Of a stretch of DNA of 64,000 nucleotides, positions 43,427 through 52,577 are shown in pieces. The notes below the pieces were generated by a model. It was not told where the DNA came from. It did not search any database and saw only the letters and a program-made list of their open reading frames with translations. This DNA is from Peiella sedimenti. GTDB taxonomy: Bacteria > Pseudomonadota > Alphaproteobacteria > Caulobacterales > Caulobacteraceae. Position 1 is the first letter of the stretch. The number at the start of each line of letters is the position of its first letter. The stretch spans positions 62,001-126,000 of the forward strand of contig NZ_JAUKTR010000001.1 of the NCBI RefSeq assembly GCF_030504955.1. The letters run 5' to 3'. The position numbers were made by a program, and so were the translations under genes.

Positions 43427-44087
43427 GGGCGAATCCGGGAATAGGAGTCGGGGCGGACCCAGCGCCGTGCGCTGGTTCGGCCTTGTGCTGGCGGCCCTGA
43501 CCCTCGCCGTGGCCGCCTTCCTGGCCTTCCTATACGCCAAGACCGATGACGGCCAGACGGCCCAGGCGCCGGCCGCGGCCTCCGGTGAGCTGGCCCGCTT
43601 CGCCAGCGGCCCCCTGGCGCGGCTTCAGACGTCCGCCAGTCCCCGCCCCGCGCCGGACTACAGCTTCCAGGACGCCGAGGGGAACACGCTCGACTTCGCC
43701 GCCTTCCGGGGCCAGGTCACGGTAGTCAACCTGTGGGCCATGTGGTGCCTGCCCTGCCGCACCGAGCTGCCGACCTTGGCGGCTCTGGCCGAGGCTTACG
43801 AGGATCGGGGCCTTCGCGTCGTGGCCGTCAATGTGGAGCAGGGCGAGGCCGAGATCGCCAACGCCCGCAGCTTCATCGGCGTGCATGAGCCCCTGGCCTT
43901 CTATTCGGACCCGCGCTTCGAGCTGCCGTTCCGACTGTTCGAAGATCCGGCCGACCGGGGCAAGATGCCCCAGACGGTGATCCTCGACCGTGAGGGACAT
44001 ATCGTCGCCGGACTGATCGGCGAGGCGGACTGGAACTCGCCGGAGGCGCGCGCCCTGATCGAGCATCTGCTGGCCCAGCCCACCTAG
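43425..44087 (+). CDS. tlpA: TlpA-like thiol:disulfide interchange protein
   Basis: Membrane-anchored thioredoxin-fold protein facing the periplasm, usually keeping cytochrome c heme-site or copper-site cysteines reduced. The 220 residues have one N-terminal helix (about 16-36), then [19 protein letters not shown] and the active site [15 protein letters not shown] (CLPC), then [10 protein letters not shown]. Starts at 43395, 43425 and 43469 are all possible. The ATG at 43425 has a GGGGG ribosome site. If correct, its start codon overlaps that of argH head to head. Confidence 0.92.
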   Translation: MGESGNRSRGGPSAVRWFGLVLAALTLAVAAFLAFLYAKTDDGQTAQAPAAASGELARFASGPLARLQTSASPRPAPDYSFQDAEGNTLDFAAFRGQVTVVNLWAMWCLPCRTELPTLAALAEAYEDRGLRVVAVNVEQGEAEIANARSFIGVHEPLAFYSDPRFELPFRLFEDPADRGKMPQTVILDREGHIVAGLIGEADWNSPEARALIEHLLAQPT

Positions 44088-44168
44088 ACGCCAGGCGCTC
44101 CTGGCCCTTCGACCAGGGCCGCTTATGTGCCATAGAGGCGGCCGCTTGAAGGAGAAAAGGGGCAGCCA

Positions 44169-45140
44169 ATGGCCTTCACCGACCTTGAAACCTGGCTGGA
44201 ATCCACGGACCGCGACCTGGCCCGACTGATCCAGGCTGTGGCCGAGGGCTGCCGCGAGGTGTCGCGCCTGGTGGCGCGTGGCGCTCTCGGCGGCGTACTC
44301 GGCGAGCAGGGCACGCAGAACGTCCAGGGCGAGGGCCAGAAGAAGCTCGATGTCATCGCCGACGATGTCTTCATGGACGTGGCGCGCCGATGCGGCGTGG
44401 TGCGCGCCGCCGCCTCGGAAGAACAGGACGATCCCGTGGTCACGGAGGCCGGAGATGCGCCCTATCTGCTGCTGTTCGACCCGCTGGACGGCTCATCCAA
44501 CATCGATGTGAACGTCTCGATCGGCACCATCTTCTCAGTCCTGCGAGCGCGCGAGGGCGCGGGCTTCGATCCCGCCGACCTGTTGCAGTCGGGCCGCCGC
44601 CAGGTGTGTGCGGGCTATGCCGTCTACGGCCCTCAGACTCAGCTGGTGCTGACGACTGGGAATGGAGTCGACGCCTTCACCCTGGACCCCGACAGCGGAC
44701 GCTGGCTGTTGACCCGGGCCGGCCTGTCTATCCCCGCGCAGGCCAAAGAGTTCGCCATCAACGCCTCGAACAGCCGCCATTGGGCCGAGCCGGTCAGCCG
44801 CTATGTGAGCGAGTGCCTGGAGGGCAGGGATGGCCCGCGCGGCAAGGACTTCAATATGCGCTGGATCGCCTCGATGGTGGCGGACGTGCACCGCGTCCTG
44901 AACCGTGGCGGCGTCTTCATGTACCCCTGGGACAAGCGGGAGCCGTCAAAGCCCGGCAAGCTGCGCCTGATGTACGAGGCCAACCCCATGTCGCTGCTGG
45001 TGGAGCAGGCCGGGGGCCAGGCCTTTGACGGCGTGCAGGCGATCCTGGACGTGCAGCCCACCGCCCTGCACCAGCGCGTCTCGGTCATGCTGGGGGCCGC
45101 CGAGGAGATCGAACATCTGAAGGCCCTGCACAGGGCCTGA
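44169..45140 (+). CDS. fbp: class 1 fructose-1,6-bisphosphatase
   Basis: Gluconeogenic phosphatase that removes the C1 phosphate from fructose-1,6-bisphosphate. The 323 residues show the metal-site segments [20 protein letters not shown] and the late [18 protein letters not shown] of class I FBPases. The length is normal. A GAAGGAG ribosome site lies before the ATG. It is alone on the plus strand, 81 bases after tlpA and convergent with the LytTR regulator gene. Confidence 0.95.
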   Translation: MAFTDLETWLESTDRDLARLIQAVAEGCREVSRLVARGALGGVLGEQGTQNVQGEGQKKLDVIADDVFMDVARRCGVVRAAASEEQDDPVVTEAGDAPYLLLFDPLDGSSNIDVNVSIGTIFSVLRAREGAGFDPADLLQSGRRQVCAGYAVYGPQTQLVLTTGNGVDAFTLDPDSGRWLLTRAGLSIPAQAKEFAINASNSRHWAEPVSRYVSECLEGRDGPRGKDFNMRWIASMVADVHRVLNRGGVFMYPWDKREPSKPGKLRLMYEANPMSLLVEQAGGQAFDGVQAILDVQPTALHQRVSVMLGAAEEIEHLKALHRA

Positions 45141-45146
45141 GCCAAG

Positions 45147-45938
45147 CTACTTCGTTTTGGCCAGACCCAGCGCCTTGACCACGTCCGCGGCGTAGGAAGG
45201 CCCCACGGCGACGGTGCGCCCCGAGTTCAGGATCAGGGTTGCGCCCTTGCCCGTGCGGCGCCGCAGCGAGCGCACCTGGCTGAGCGCCACGATGGCCGAT
45301 CGGTGCACGCGCAGGAATCGAGCTGGGTCCAGCCGCGTCTGCATGGCCGTGAGGGTCTCGCGCACGAGCTTGCTGCCGGACGGTGTGTAGATGCTGACGT
45401 AGTCGCCCTCGGCCAGCAGGCACTCGACGTCATCGACGCGGATACGAACGGCGCCGCCGGTGTCCGGCGCCCACAGGGTCTCCTCGAAGCGCGGCCGCTC
45501 GGGCTCGCCTTCGCGCCGGGACGACAGCTCCGCCAGCTTCTCCTGCAGTTGGGCGAAGCGTTCGTCAGAGCCGCGCGCGCGCCTGCGCTCAGCCGCACGT
45601 CGCACGGCGGTGCGCAGGCGCTCGAAGCTGACCGGCTTGAGCAGGTAGTCCACCGCTTCCAGTTCGAACGCCTGTAGCGCGTGCTCGCGGTGGGCCGTGA
45701 CGAAGACGATGTCCGGCGGATGGGGCAGCGCGGCGGCGGCGGCGGCGACCTGAAGCCCGTCGCGGCCCGGCATCTCGATGTCCAGCAACAACAGGTCCGG
45801 CTCGAATGCGGTCATGACCGAGAGAGCCTCGGCGCCGTTGCGGGCGCGGGCGACCTCGGTGACCTCGGCCACGCATTCCAGGTCCAGCTCGAGCCGGTCC
45901 AGGGCTAGGGGTTCGTCGTCGACGATCAGCGCCTTCAT
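45147..45938 (-). CDS. LytTR family response regulator
   Basis: Response regulator with an N-terminal receiver domain and a C-terminal LytTR DNA-binding domain. Of 263 residues, the acidic pocket is VDDE (7-9), the phospho-acceptor is D53 in LLLDIEMPG, and the conserved lysine is K101 in YLLKPVS. The LytTR domain spans about 155-258 (CLLAEGDYVSIYT, FLRVHRSAIVAL). It overlaps the histidine kinase stop by ATGA, so kinase and regulator form one two-component system. The target genes are unknown. Confidence 0.94.
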   Translation of the reverse strand: MKALIVDDEPLALDRLELDLECVAEVTEVARARNGAEALSVMTAFEPDLLLLDIEMPGRDGLQVAAAAAALPHPPDIVFVTAHREHALQAFELEAVDYLLKPVSFERLRTAVRRAAERRRARGSDERFAQLQEKLAELSSRREGEPERPRFEETLWAPDTGGAVRIRVDDVECLLAEGDYVSIYTPSGSKLVRETLTAMQTRLDPARFLRVHRSAIVALSQVRSLRRRTGKGATLILNSGRTVAVGPSYAADVVKALGLAKTK

Positions 45939-47005
45939 TGGGTGGTCCAGGGCAGGTTGAGGTGGGAGGCCCAGCCGGTGGCGGTCGGGCCGGTGTCGAA
46001 CGCGGCGTCCAGGTAGAGCACTTCGAGCCGGCGGCGGACGTTGCTCAGCCCTATGCCCATGCCGTGCCGCTGGGACTCGAAGGGCGAGTCGCGACGATCC
46101 TCGACCCAGAGGTGAAGGCGATCCCCTTCGCGGCGGGCGCCGATGGACAGGGTCACCGGCTCGAGCGCCTGGGACAGGGCGTGCTTGATCGAATTTTCGA
46201 CCAGCGGCAGCAGGATCAGTTCCGGCGCCATGGCTGGCCGGCAATCATCGGGCAGGTCGATCTCGACCACCAGGCGATCAGCGAAGCGAACCCGCTCCAC
46301 GTCAAGGTAGAGGCTGACGATCTCGAACTCGCGGCTGAGAGGCACCATCCGGTCCGCCGGGGCCTGTAGCGTGGCGCGCAGGAAGTCCGAGATCTTGTAG
46401 ACCATGGTCTCGGCTTCGCCCTTCTTGCCCAGGCGCACGAGCGAGGCGACCGAGTTCAAAGCGTTGAAGAAGAAGTGTGGACGCAGCTGGCTCTGGAGCA
46501 GGGACAGCTGGGCTCGATGGGCCTCGCCCTCAGCCTGGGCGGCGCGCAGGTCGCGCAGGCGCGAGTCCCGCCCGGCGATGACCAGGGCGAACAGGGCGCA
46601 CAGCAGGACGTAGATCCACAGCAGGTAGAGGAAGACGAGGAAATAATCCTGCAGGCTGATGAACAGCGGAGCGCCGGGTATGGTGCCGTAGAAGACGAGG
46701 CGGTTGGCCACCGCCTGGACGGCGCAGATGGGCAGGGTCCAGGCCAGCCCGGCGAGGAAGTACCCCGTCGCGGACTTGCGCCGCTTCTGGGCGATCACCC
46801 ACAGCACCGGCGTCGCGCCGATGGCGCCGATCAGCGAGATCAGGAGGCGCAGCACGATCACCTCAAGGGTGATGGGCTCGCCCACCACGGCGCCGCGCAG
46901 CCAGTTGTCGAAGAAGTAGGCTGTCCAGGCGACGGCGTTCACCGCCAGCAGCGCGCGCAGCGTGTTCGAATCGGAACGGACGGCGGCGAGGATTCGGCCC
47001 AGCAT
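45935..47005 (-). CDS. LytS/HPK7-like sensor histidine kinase
   Basis: Membrane sensor kinase partner of the LytTR regulator. About 356 residues, four or more N-terminal membrane helices (to about residue 146), then the His-kinase dimerisation motif LRPHFFFNALNSVASL with phospho-acceptor His177, and a short ATPase domain (LPLVENSIKHALSQ for the N-box, then GMGIGLSNVRRRLEVLY for the G-box). It lacks a separate periplasmic sensor domain. The start is uncertain: ATG 47005, GTG 47017, or TTG 47071. It is convergent with fbp through the regulator and follows the threonine dehydratase gene. Confidence 0.9.
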   Translation of the reverse strand: MLGRILAAVRSDSNTLRALLAVNAVAWTAYFFDNWLRGAVVGEPITLEVIVLRLLISLIGAIGATPVLWVIAQKRRKSATGYFLAGLAWTLPICAVQAVANRLVFYGTIPGAPLFISLQDYFLVFLYLLWIYVLLCALFALVIAGRDSRLRDLRAAQAEGEAHRAQLSLLQSQLRPHFFFNALNSVASLVRLGKKGEAETMVYKISDFLRATLQAPADRMVPLSREFEIVSLYLDVERVRFADRLVVEIDLPDDCRPAMAPELILLPLVENSIKHALSQALEPVTLSIGARREGDRLHLWVEDRRDSPFESQRHGMGIGLSNVRRRLEVLYLDAAFDTGPTATGWASHLNLPWTTQ

Positions 47006-47126
47006 GGAAAGCAGCTTCACCCCGCCTGAACGCGCCCGCAAGCGCGCCGCGAGCCCAAGCGTCGCGGTCAAGGGGATGAAAGGGCTCGAAATCCGGCGAA
47101 AAGGCGCCCGCGTGCGGTTGAGCCGC

Positions 47127-48113
47127 TCAGACGGTGATGATTTCGGCGAATTGATGCGGATCGACGTTGCCGCCGGTCAGCATGAGTACCGTCACGCCTG
47201 AGCCTTCGACCTGGCCGGCCAGCAGCGCCGCCAGCGAGACCGCGCCGCCCGGCTCGACCACCAGCTTCAGATGTCGGAAGGCGAAACGCATGGCGTCGCG
47301 CACCTCGTCGTCGGTCACGGTCAGGGCGCCGGCCAAGCGTGGCTGGTTGATGGGAAAGGTGATCTCGCCGGGGAAGGGCGACATCAGGGCGTCGCAGATG
47401 GAGGGCTCGCCCGGCGGCAGCGTGATGCGCTCGCCTGCCGCGAGGGACCGGGCGTGATCGTCGAATGCGGCGGGCTCGATCACAAAGACCCGAGTGTCCG
47501 GGCTGCGCTCGGCCAAGACCAGGTTGAGGCCCGCCAGAAGACCGCCGCCCGAGGCGCCGCACAGAAGCCGGTCGATGGGGAGGCCGAGCGCCTCAGCGTC
47601 CTCGATGATCTCAAGACCGGACGTGCCCTGGCCGGCAATGACGAACGGGTCATCGAAGGGCGGAACCAACACCGCGCCTCGCTCGCGGGCCAGCTCGGCG
47701 CCTATGGCCTCACGGCTCTCCGTCCAGCGGTCGTAGGCGCGGATCTCGCCGCCAAAGGCGCGCACACCCTCCATCTTCACGCGAGGGCTGTCCGCCGGCA
47801 TGACGATAACGGCGGGGCACCCCACGCGCTTCGCCGCGGCGGCCACGCCCTGGGCGTGATTGCCCGAGGAGAAGGCCACCACGCCGCGCCGCTTCTCATC
47901 TTCCGACAGACGGCTGATGCGGTTGTAGGCGCCGCGAAACTTGAAACTGCCCGAGATCTGGAGCGTCTCGGCCTTGAGCAGTACGCGCCCGCCGATGCGC
48001 TCGTTGAGGGCCGGGCTCTCGATCAGCGGCGTGCGCACGGCCTGGCCCTTGAGGCGTTCGGCGGCGTCCAGAACATCGGCGTAGGTCGGGGGCATGGTCA
48101 TGTCGGCGCTCAT
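47127..48113 (-). CDS. threonine/serine dehydratase
   Basis: PLP-dependent dehydratase or serine racemase-like enzyme of 328 residues without an ACT domain. The cofactor lysine is K58 in SGSFKFRGAYNRI, the phosphate loop is SGGGLLAGLN, and FSSGNHAQGVAAAA matches the family. The missing ACT domain suggests a catabolic or racemase role, in contrast to the biosynthetic ilvA at 11548-12750. It sits between the LytS kinase gene and divergent glpK. The exact substrate cannot be told. Confidence 0.9.
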   Translation of the reverse strand: MSADMTMPPTYADVLDAAERLKGQAVRTPLIESPALNERIGGRVLLKAETLQISGSFKFRGAYNRISRLSEDEKRRGVVAFSSGNHAQGVAAAAKRVGCPAVIVMPADSPRVKMEGVRAFGGEIRAYDRWTESREAIGAELARERGAVLVPPFDDPFVIAGQGTSGLEIIEDAEALGLPIDRLLCGASGGGLLAGLNLVLAERSPDTRVFVIEPAAFDDHARSLAAGERITLPPGEPSICDALMSPFPGEITFPINQPRLAGALTVTDDEVRDAMRFAFRHLKLVVEPGGAVSLAALLAGQVEGSGVTVLMLTGGNVDPHQFAEIITV

Positions 48114-48154
48114 AGCTGAAAGTGACGGCGCGTCACATTAGGGAGCCTTCGCCC

Positions 48155-49633
48155 GTGCCGGACCTGATCCTCGCCATCGACCAGGGCACCACTTCGACCC
48201 GCGCCATCGTCTTTGACCAGGCCCTGCGGCCCGTAGCGCTGAAGCAGATCGCGCTGAAGCAATCCTACCCCCAGCCGGGCTGGGTCGAGCACGATGCCGA
48301 AGAGATCTGGCAGGCGGCCTTGCAGACCTGCCGCGAGGCCGTGCGCGAGGCGGGCGGAGTGGAGCGCATCGCCGCCATCGGCCTGACCAACCAGCGCGAG
48401 ACGGTGGTGCTTTGGGAGCGGGCCACCGGGCGCCCGCTGGCGCCGGCCATCGTCTGGCAGGACCGCAGGACGGCCGAGGTCTGCGCGGGCCTTCGCGGGC
48501 AGGGGCTGGAGGACGAGGTGCGGGCGCGCACCGGCCTGCTGCTCGATCCCTACTTCTCGGCCACCAAGGCGGCCTGGCTGCTGGACCGCGTCGAGGGCGC
48601 CCGCGCGCGGGCCGAAGCGGGCGAGTTGTGCCTGGGCACCATCGACTGCTGGCTGATGTTCCGGCTGACCGGCGGTGCGCGGTTCCAGACCGATGCGTCG
48701 AACGCGGCCCGGACCCTGCTGATGGATCTGGAGCGCATTCAGTGGGACGACCGCCTGCTGGAGCTGTTCCGCGTGCCGCGCGCCACGCTGCCCGAGATCG
48801 TCGACTGCTCGGGAGACCTGGGCGAGACCGAGCCGTCGCTGCTGGGCCGCGCCGTCCCCATTCGCGGCTCGGCGGGGGATCAGCAGGCCGCCCTGATCGG
48901 GCATGGCGGGCTGGAGCCGGGGACGGTCAAGATCACCTACGGCACGGGCGCCTTCCTGGTGGCCGAGACGGGCGCTCCCAAGGCCTCGTCGGCGCGGCTG
49001 CTCACCACCCTGGCCTGGCGAGTGGGCGGTCGGGCCGCCTATGCGCTGGAGGGCTCCATCTTCTTCGCGGGGGCCACCATCGGCTGGCTGAGGGACGGGC
49101 TGGGCCTGATAGGGGCCAGCCGCGACAGCGAGGCGGCGGCCCAGGGGCTGAGGGATAACGGCGGCGTCTACCTGGTTCCCGGCTTCGCGGGGCTGGGGGC
49201 GCCGCATTGGTCGGCCGAGGCGCGGGCTGCCATCGTCGGCCTGACGCCGGACGCGGGCCGGTCGAATGTGGTGCGGGCGGGTCTGGAATCCCTGGCCTAC
49301 CAGACCGAGGACCTGCTCACGGCCATGGCGGCGGACGGCGTGGTCCGGCCGAAGCGGCTGAAGGTGGACGGCGGGGTTACGGCGAACGCCTTCGCCATGC
49401 AGTTCCTGGCCGACATTTGTCAGGTGGAGGTGGAGCGGCCCGCCTTCCAGGAGATGACGGCGCTCGGCGCGGCGCGGCTGGCGGCCATGGGCGCGGGGCT
49501 CGAGGTCAGCGGGCCTGAGGGGGAACCGGCTGAATGGAAGCCCCGCATGGGACGGAATGAGCGCGACCGGCTGCTGAAGGGTTGGCGGGCCGCCGTCAGG
49601 GGCGTGCTGGAGATCGCAAGGGCGGGCGCTTGA
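48155..49633 (+). CDS. glpK: glycerol kinase GlpK
   Basis: Phosphorylates glycerol to glycerol-3-phosphate. The 492 residues show the FGGY-kinase landmarks: IDQGTTSTRAIVFD (phosphate 1), glycerol site NQRETVVLWE and WQDRRTAEVC, the signature ITYGTGAFLV, PHWSAEARAAI, and the late GGVTANAFAMQFLADI. The GTG at 48155 with a TAGGGAG ribosome site starts the protein precisely at the conserved N-terminus. No glpF or glpD lies nearby. It is divergent from the threonine dehydratase gene. Confidence 0.95.
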   Translation: MPDLILAIDQGTTSTRAIVFDQALRPVALKQIALKQSYPQPGWVEHDAEEIWQAALQTCREAVREAGGVERIAAIGLTNQRETVVLWERATGRPLAPAIVWQDRRTAEVCAGLRGQGLEDEVRARTGLLLDPYFSATKAAWLLDRVEGARARAEAGELCLGTIDCWLMFRLTGGARFQTDASNAARTLLMDLERIQWDDRLLELFRVPRATLPEIVDCSGDLGETEPSLLGRAVPIRGSAGDQQAALIGHGGLEPGTVKITYGTGAFLVAETGAPKASSARLLTTLAWRVGGRAAYALEGSIFFAGATIGWLRDGLGLIGASRDSEAAAQGLRDNGGVYLVPGFAGLGAPHWSAEARAAIVGLTPDAGRSNVVRAGLESLAYQTEDLLTAMAADGVVRPKRLKVDGGVTANAFAMQFLADICQVEVERPAFQEMTALGAARLAAMGAGLEVSGPEGEPAEWKPRMGRNERDRLLKGWRAAVRGVLEIARAGA

Positions 49634-49680
49634 GCCGGAGCGCGAACCCGGCCACAGCAGGCGATGAAGAGGGGATGACC

Positions 49681-50250
49681 ATGCGCGCGGATGTGCGGAT
49701 TGAAACCGAACGCCTGATCCTGAGGCCCACGCAGGCGGAAGACTTCAAGGGCTGGGCCGAGATGATGGCCGACCCCGAGACGGCGCGTTTCATCGGCGGG
49801 GTGCAGCCGGCGGCCCAGGCATGGCGCGGCATGATGACCATGGCCGGCGCCTGGCATCTGACGGGCGTGGCCATGTTCTCGGTCATCGAGAAGGCGACCG
49901 GCCGCTGGGTCGGACGGCTGGGCCCGTGGACGCCGCTGGGCTGGCCGGGGACCGAGGTGGGCTGGGGCCTGCACCGCGCCGCCTGGGGCAAGGGCTATGC
50001 GACCGAGGGCGCTGCGGCGGCCATGGACTATGCCTTTGACGTGCTGGGCTGGAACGAGGTCATCCACTGCATCGACCCGGAGAACACGCCGTCGGCGCGG
50101 GTGGCCGAACGGCTGGGTTCGCGGATGATCGGCCCGGTGACGATGCCGCCGCCCTTCGAGCACATGCCGGTCAACGCCTGGGGTCAGAGCCGGGAAGAGT
50201 GGGCGAAGAACCGGCTGTCGGTCACCCGCCCGCCGGCGGGTCGTCCCTGA
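49681..50250 (+). CDS. GNAT family N-acetyltransferase (RimJ/RimL-like)
   Basis: Acetyl-CoA-dependent acetyltransferase of 189 residues in the Acetyltransf_3 group. Substrate strand ETERLILRPTQAEDF, fold elements VGRLGPWTPLGWPGTEVGWG and the acetyl-CoA loop WGKGYATEGAAAAMDYAF, then CIDPENTPSARVAERLG. It could modify a protein N-terminus or a small amine. The ATG at 49681, with a GAGGGG site, is chosen over ATG 49675. The 3' end overlaps the convergent oxygenase gene by 29 bases. Confidence 0.9.
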   Translation: MRADVRIETERLILRPTQAEDFKGWAEMMADPETARFIGGVQPAAQAWRGMMTMAGAWHLTGVAMFSVIEKATGRWVGRLGPWTPLGWPGTEVGWGLHRAAWGKGYATEGAAAAMDYAFDVLGWNEVIHCIDPENTPSARVAERLGSRMIGPVTMPPPFEHMPVNAWGQSREEWAKNRLSVTRPPAGRP

Positions 50251-50956
50251 GCCAGCCGGTGATGGAATAGCGACCGGTGGGCGCGAAGGGCGCGACGGCC
50301 GTCACCGAGTGCATGCGCAGTCCGTCGAACAGGGTCAGGGTGTTCCACTGCGGGGTATAGGCGCGCTCGATGTTCATGTCGGCGTCCTGAAAGGCCAGCA
50401 GGCCGCCCCAGTCGGGCTCCCAGCCCTTGCAGAAGGATAGGGTGTAGGCCGCGCGCCGTTCCTTGATGCGGCCATCGTCGATGTGCCGCGTCAGGAAGTG
50501 GCCGGGCGCGTAGAAGGTGGCCTGGGCGTCGGTCTTGGTGATGCGGCTGGCCCGGATGATGCGCCGGCCGAAGTCGCGGAACTCGTCGGTCTGCAGGAAC
50601 TCGGTCACGGCGTGCAGCGGATGGCCGGGGTCCCAGCCCGACATATAGGCCGTGATCATCGGATAGACGTTGTAGACGTAGCCGATGTTGCGGGCGGCCT
50701 GGGCGTAGATGGTCTCCATCAGGCGACGGCGACCCTCGGGCCCCATGGCCTCGAGATCCTCGCGCGAAGTGACCATGGCCTTGCCGGCGGCCTCGTCGCC
50801 CCAGGCCAGCTTCCAGGGCGTGCGCCGCGCCAGCAGATCGTGCAGGGCCTCGGCCTGATCCTCGGGGAAAATCCCCGCCACCTGTACGGCCCGGTCGCGG
50901 GCATAGCCCTCTGCGAAGGCGTCGGGATCGAGGGCGGGGTTCAGGCTGAGACGCAT
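50222..50956 (-). CDS. 2-oxoglutarate-Fe(II) oxygenase family protein
   Basis: Double-stranded beta-helix oxygenase of 244 residues, similar to prolyl hydroxylase/Tpa1-type proteins. The metal ligands are visible as HIDD (His and Asp of HxD) and the distal histidine in MHSVTAVAP, with the 2OG-binding arginine in GRYSITGW. The N-terminal half is helical (IYAQAARNIGYVYNVYPMIT). It follows the membrane LytTR gene by 7 bases, so the two are likely one operon. The substrate is unknown. Confidence 0.88.
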   Translation of the reverse strand: MRLSLNPALDPDAFAEGYARDRAVQVAGIFPEDQAEALHDLLARRTPWKLAWGDEAAGKAMVTSREDLEAMGPEGRRRLMETIYAQAARNIGYVYNVYPMITAYMSGWDPGHPLHAVTEFLQTDEFRDFGRRIIRASRITKTDAQATFYAPGHFLTRHIDDGRIKERRAAYTLSFCKGWEPDWGGLLAFQDADMNIERAYTPQWNTLTLFDGLRMHSVTAVAPFAPTGRYSITGWLRDDPPAGG

Positions 50957-50963
50957 GGCGGCC

Positions 50964-51719
50964 TCAATACCAGCCTTCGGCCCGCAGGGCGCGAGCGTAG
51001 GTGCGGCTGACCGGCGCCTCGAGCCCGCCGTCCAGGATCAGGGTGGCGCGGCCGTCGCCCCGGCGCACGTCCCTGACCGCGGACCGGGCCGCCCACCAGC
51101 TGCGGTGGACCTGGGCCCCCTCGATGCCCTCCAGTTCGCGCACGGCGTCGGCAAGGCGCATAAGGATCAGGTCCGAGCCGCGATCCGTATGGATGCGCAG
51201 GTAGTGGTCCTCGGCCTGGACGGCGATCACCTGGGCCCCCTTCAGCTTGAGGGGCAGGCGTTCGAGGAAGGGGGCGGGCCCGCCACCCGGCGCGGCGGCG
51301 TGAGTCTCGACGGGCTGGCGGTGCAGCAGAAGGTTGATGCCGGTCATGGCGGCGCAGATGATCAGCACCGGCGGGAAGAAGGCCAGCAGGGTGCCGCCTG
51401 CCCAGACGCCGTCGAAAAACAGCGGCGTGACCAGCCAGACGAAGACGGTGATGGGTGCGGCGATGGCCGGGCTCATCACCGCCCACATCAGCCAGGGCCG
51501 GCGCTCGAGCGATTTCATGCGGCTGATCGGCCAGGCCGCCACGCCGGCGATCATGGCGCCGCCCACCATGGTGGTGAGCCAGTAGCCGTAGCGGATGGGC
51601 GCCGGAGCGCCATCGCTGCCGAAGGCCCCGACCGCGGCCAGAAACAGTCCCGCCAGCGCCGCCACGGCCAGGCCCTGCAGCCACGGCCTGATCTGTTCGA
51701 ACCTGACGCCGATCCCCAT
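50964..51719 (-). CDS. membrane-bound LytTR DNA-binding regulator
   Basis: Transcription regulator with about four membrane helices in its first 130 residues and a C-terminal LytTR domain (VIAVQAEDHYLRIHTD, ADAVRELEGIEGAQVHRSWW, RTYARALRAEGWY). There is no receiver domain, so it probably senses a signal directly at the membrane. The ATG at 51719 has an AGGGGGA ribosome site. It is upstream of the 2OG oxygenase gene by 7 bases. It is a different class from the two-component LytTR pair at 45-47 kb. Confidence 0.9.
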   Translation of the reverse strand: MGIGVRFEQIRPWLQGLAVAALAGLFLAAVGAFGSDGAPAPIRYGYWLTTMVGGAMIAGVAAWPISRMKSLERRPWLMWAVMSPAIAAPITVFVWLVTPLFFDGVWAGGTLLAFFPPVLIICAAMTGINLLLHRQPVETHAAAPGGGPAPFLERLPLKLKGAQVIAVQAEDHYLRIHTDRGSDLILMRLADAVRELEGIEGAQVHRSWWAARSAVRDVRRGDGRATLILDGGLEAPVSRTYARALRAEGWY

Positions 51720-52031
51720 TCCCCCTGCAAAGCATGATCCGGCGCGGTCGGGAAGCCGAGGCGGGCGCGGCACGGTGACAATCCCCTCTGCGCCTGTGGG
51801 AACAAGAACCGTTAGCTGGTCAGCTTCACCGATGGACTCCTACTTCAACGGGAGGAGGATCGAGCGTCACCTCTCAGCTGTATGTCAGCCGGGCGGGGCA
51901 GCCCCGCGTAAAGGACGCGAGCCTGTGCAGACTCGCGCCGCCAGAGCGGTGGCCTGAAGGGTCATCCTTGACCCGGCCCGTCCGCCCGGCAGAGTGCTCG
52001 GCATGAGAGAAAGGGGCAAAGGTAGCAGCCA
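51720..52031. other. gene-poor stretch with inverted repeats upstream of the LytTR gene
   Basis: About 310 bases with no convincing gene. It should hold the promoter of the minus-strand LytTR gene and of the plus-strand lipoprotein. Short inverted repeats are visible: GCGGGGC-A-GCCCCGC at 51893-51907 and GGGTCA-N4-TGACCC at 51959-51974, the latter a plausible operator 57 bases before the lipoprotein start. A 41-codon reading beginning MDSYFNGRRIERHLS (51832-51957) has no ribosome site and I do not call it. Confidence 0.5.
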
Positions 52032-52343
52032 GTGCGATCCATCATTCTGCTGGCCGTCGTGGGCGGTTGCGCGCCGACGGATGAGCTGAGCCAGTTCGAG
52101 GCTCGAGCTGTCAGAGAAATCGAACGTTGCATTGCGTCGGGCCAGGATTGCTCGACAGCGCAACGGCTCGATCCAGATTCCTGGCGGGAGGTGCGTGACT
52201 TATCGCGGCGACGGTGTGGCGAGGTGACTGTCCGCGCGCGGCTTTCGGACCGCACCTACGTCGCCGACTACACCTGCCCGATCGGATCTCAACTTGTCGT
52301 CTATCGCGCGAAGGCGGATCTCGGGATCCGGTCGGAGATCTAA
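52032..52343 (+). CDS. hypothetical small lipoprotein
   Basis: 103-residue product with a very short lipoprotein signal (MRSIILLAVVGGC) and GTG start, preceded by an AAAGG-like site. The mature part has four further cysteines (CIASGQDC, RRCG, YTCP), which could form two disulfides, and ends YRAKADLGIRSEI. No family recognised. It sits in a stretch whose base composition is less GC-rich than the neighbours, so it may be an accessory acquisition. Lower confidence because of size and the short signal. Confidence 0.55.
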   Translation: MRSIILLAVVGGCAPTDELSQFEARAVREIERCIASGQDCSTAQRLDPDSWREVRDLSRRRCGEVTVRARLSDRTYVADYTCPIGSQLVVYRAKADLGIRSEI

Positions 52344-52577
52344 AGACCAATTGTCACCTTTGACGTGCTGCCCCGAGGCTCTGGCGCGTCACCTGATTAG
52401 TTGACGCTGCGCACAGTTCCGAGGGAGCTCAAGCGGCTGCGCACGGCCCGACCGTTCACGAAGCGCGAACGGCGGGCGGCCGCGGCTCGCGAAGAGACGG
52501 CGGCGCTCCACGCAAGCAAGATTGCGAGGCGCCGGGCGCGACGCTGAGGTCTGCCCATCGATCCGATGGAGACCCGC

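Noticed and set aside
52401..52547. 48-residue basic open frame as a confident gene
   Set aside because: It starts at a TTG right after an in-frame TAG, has no ribosome site and no family. Kept only as part of a finding.
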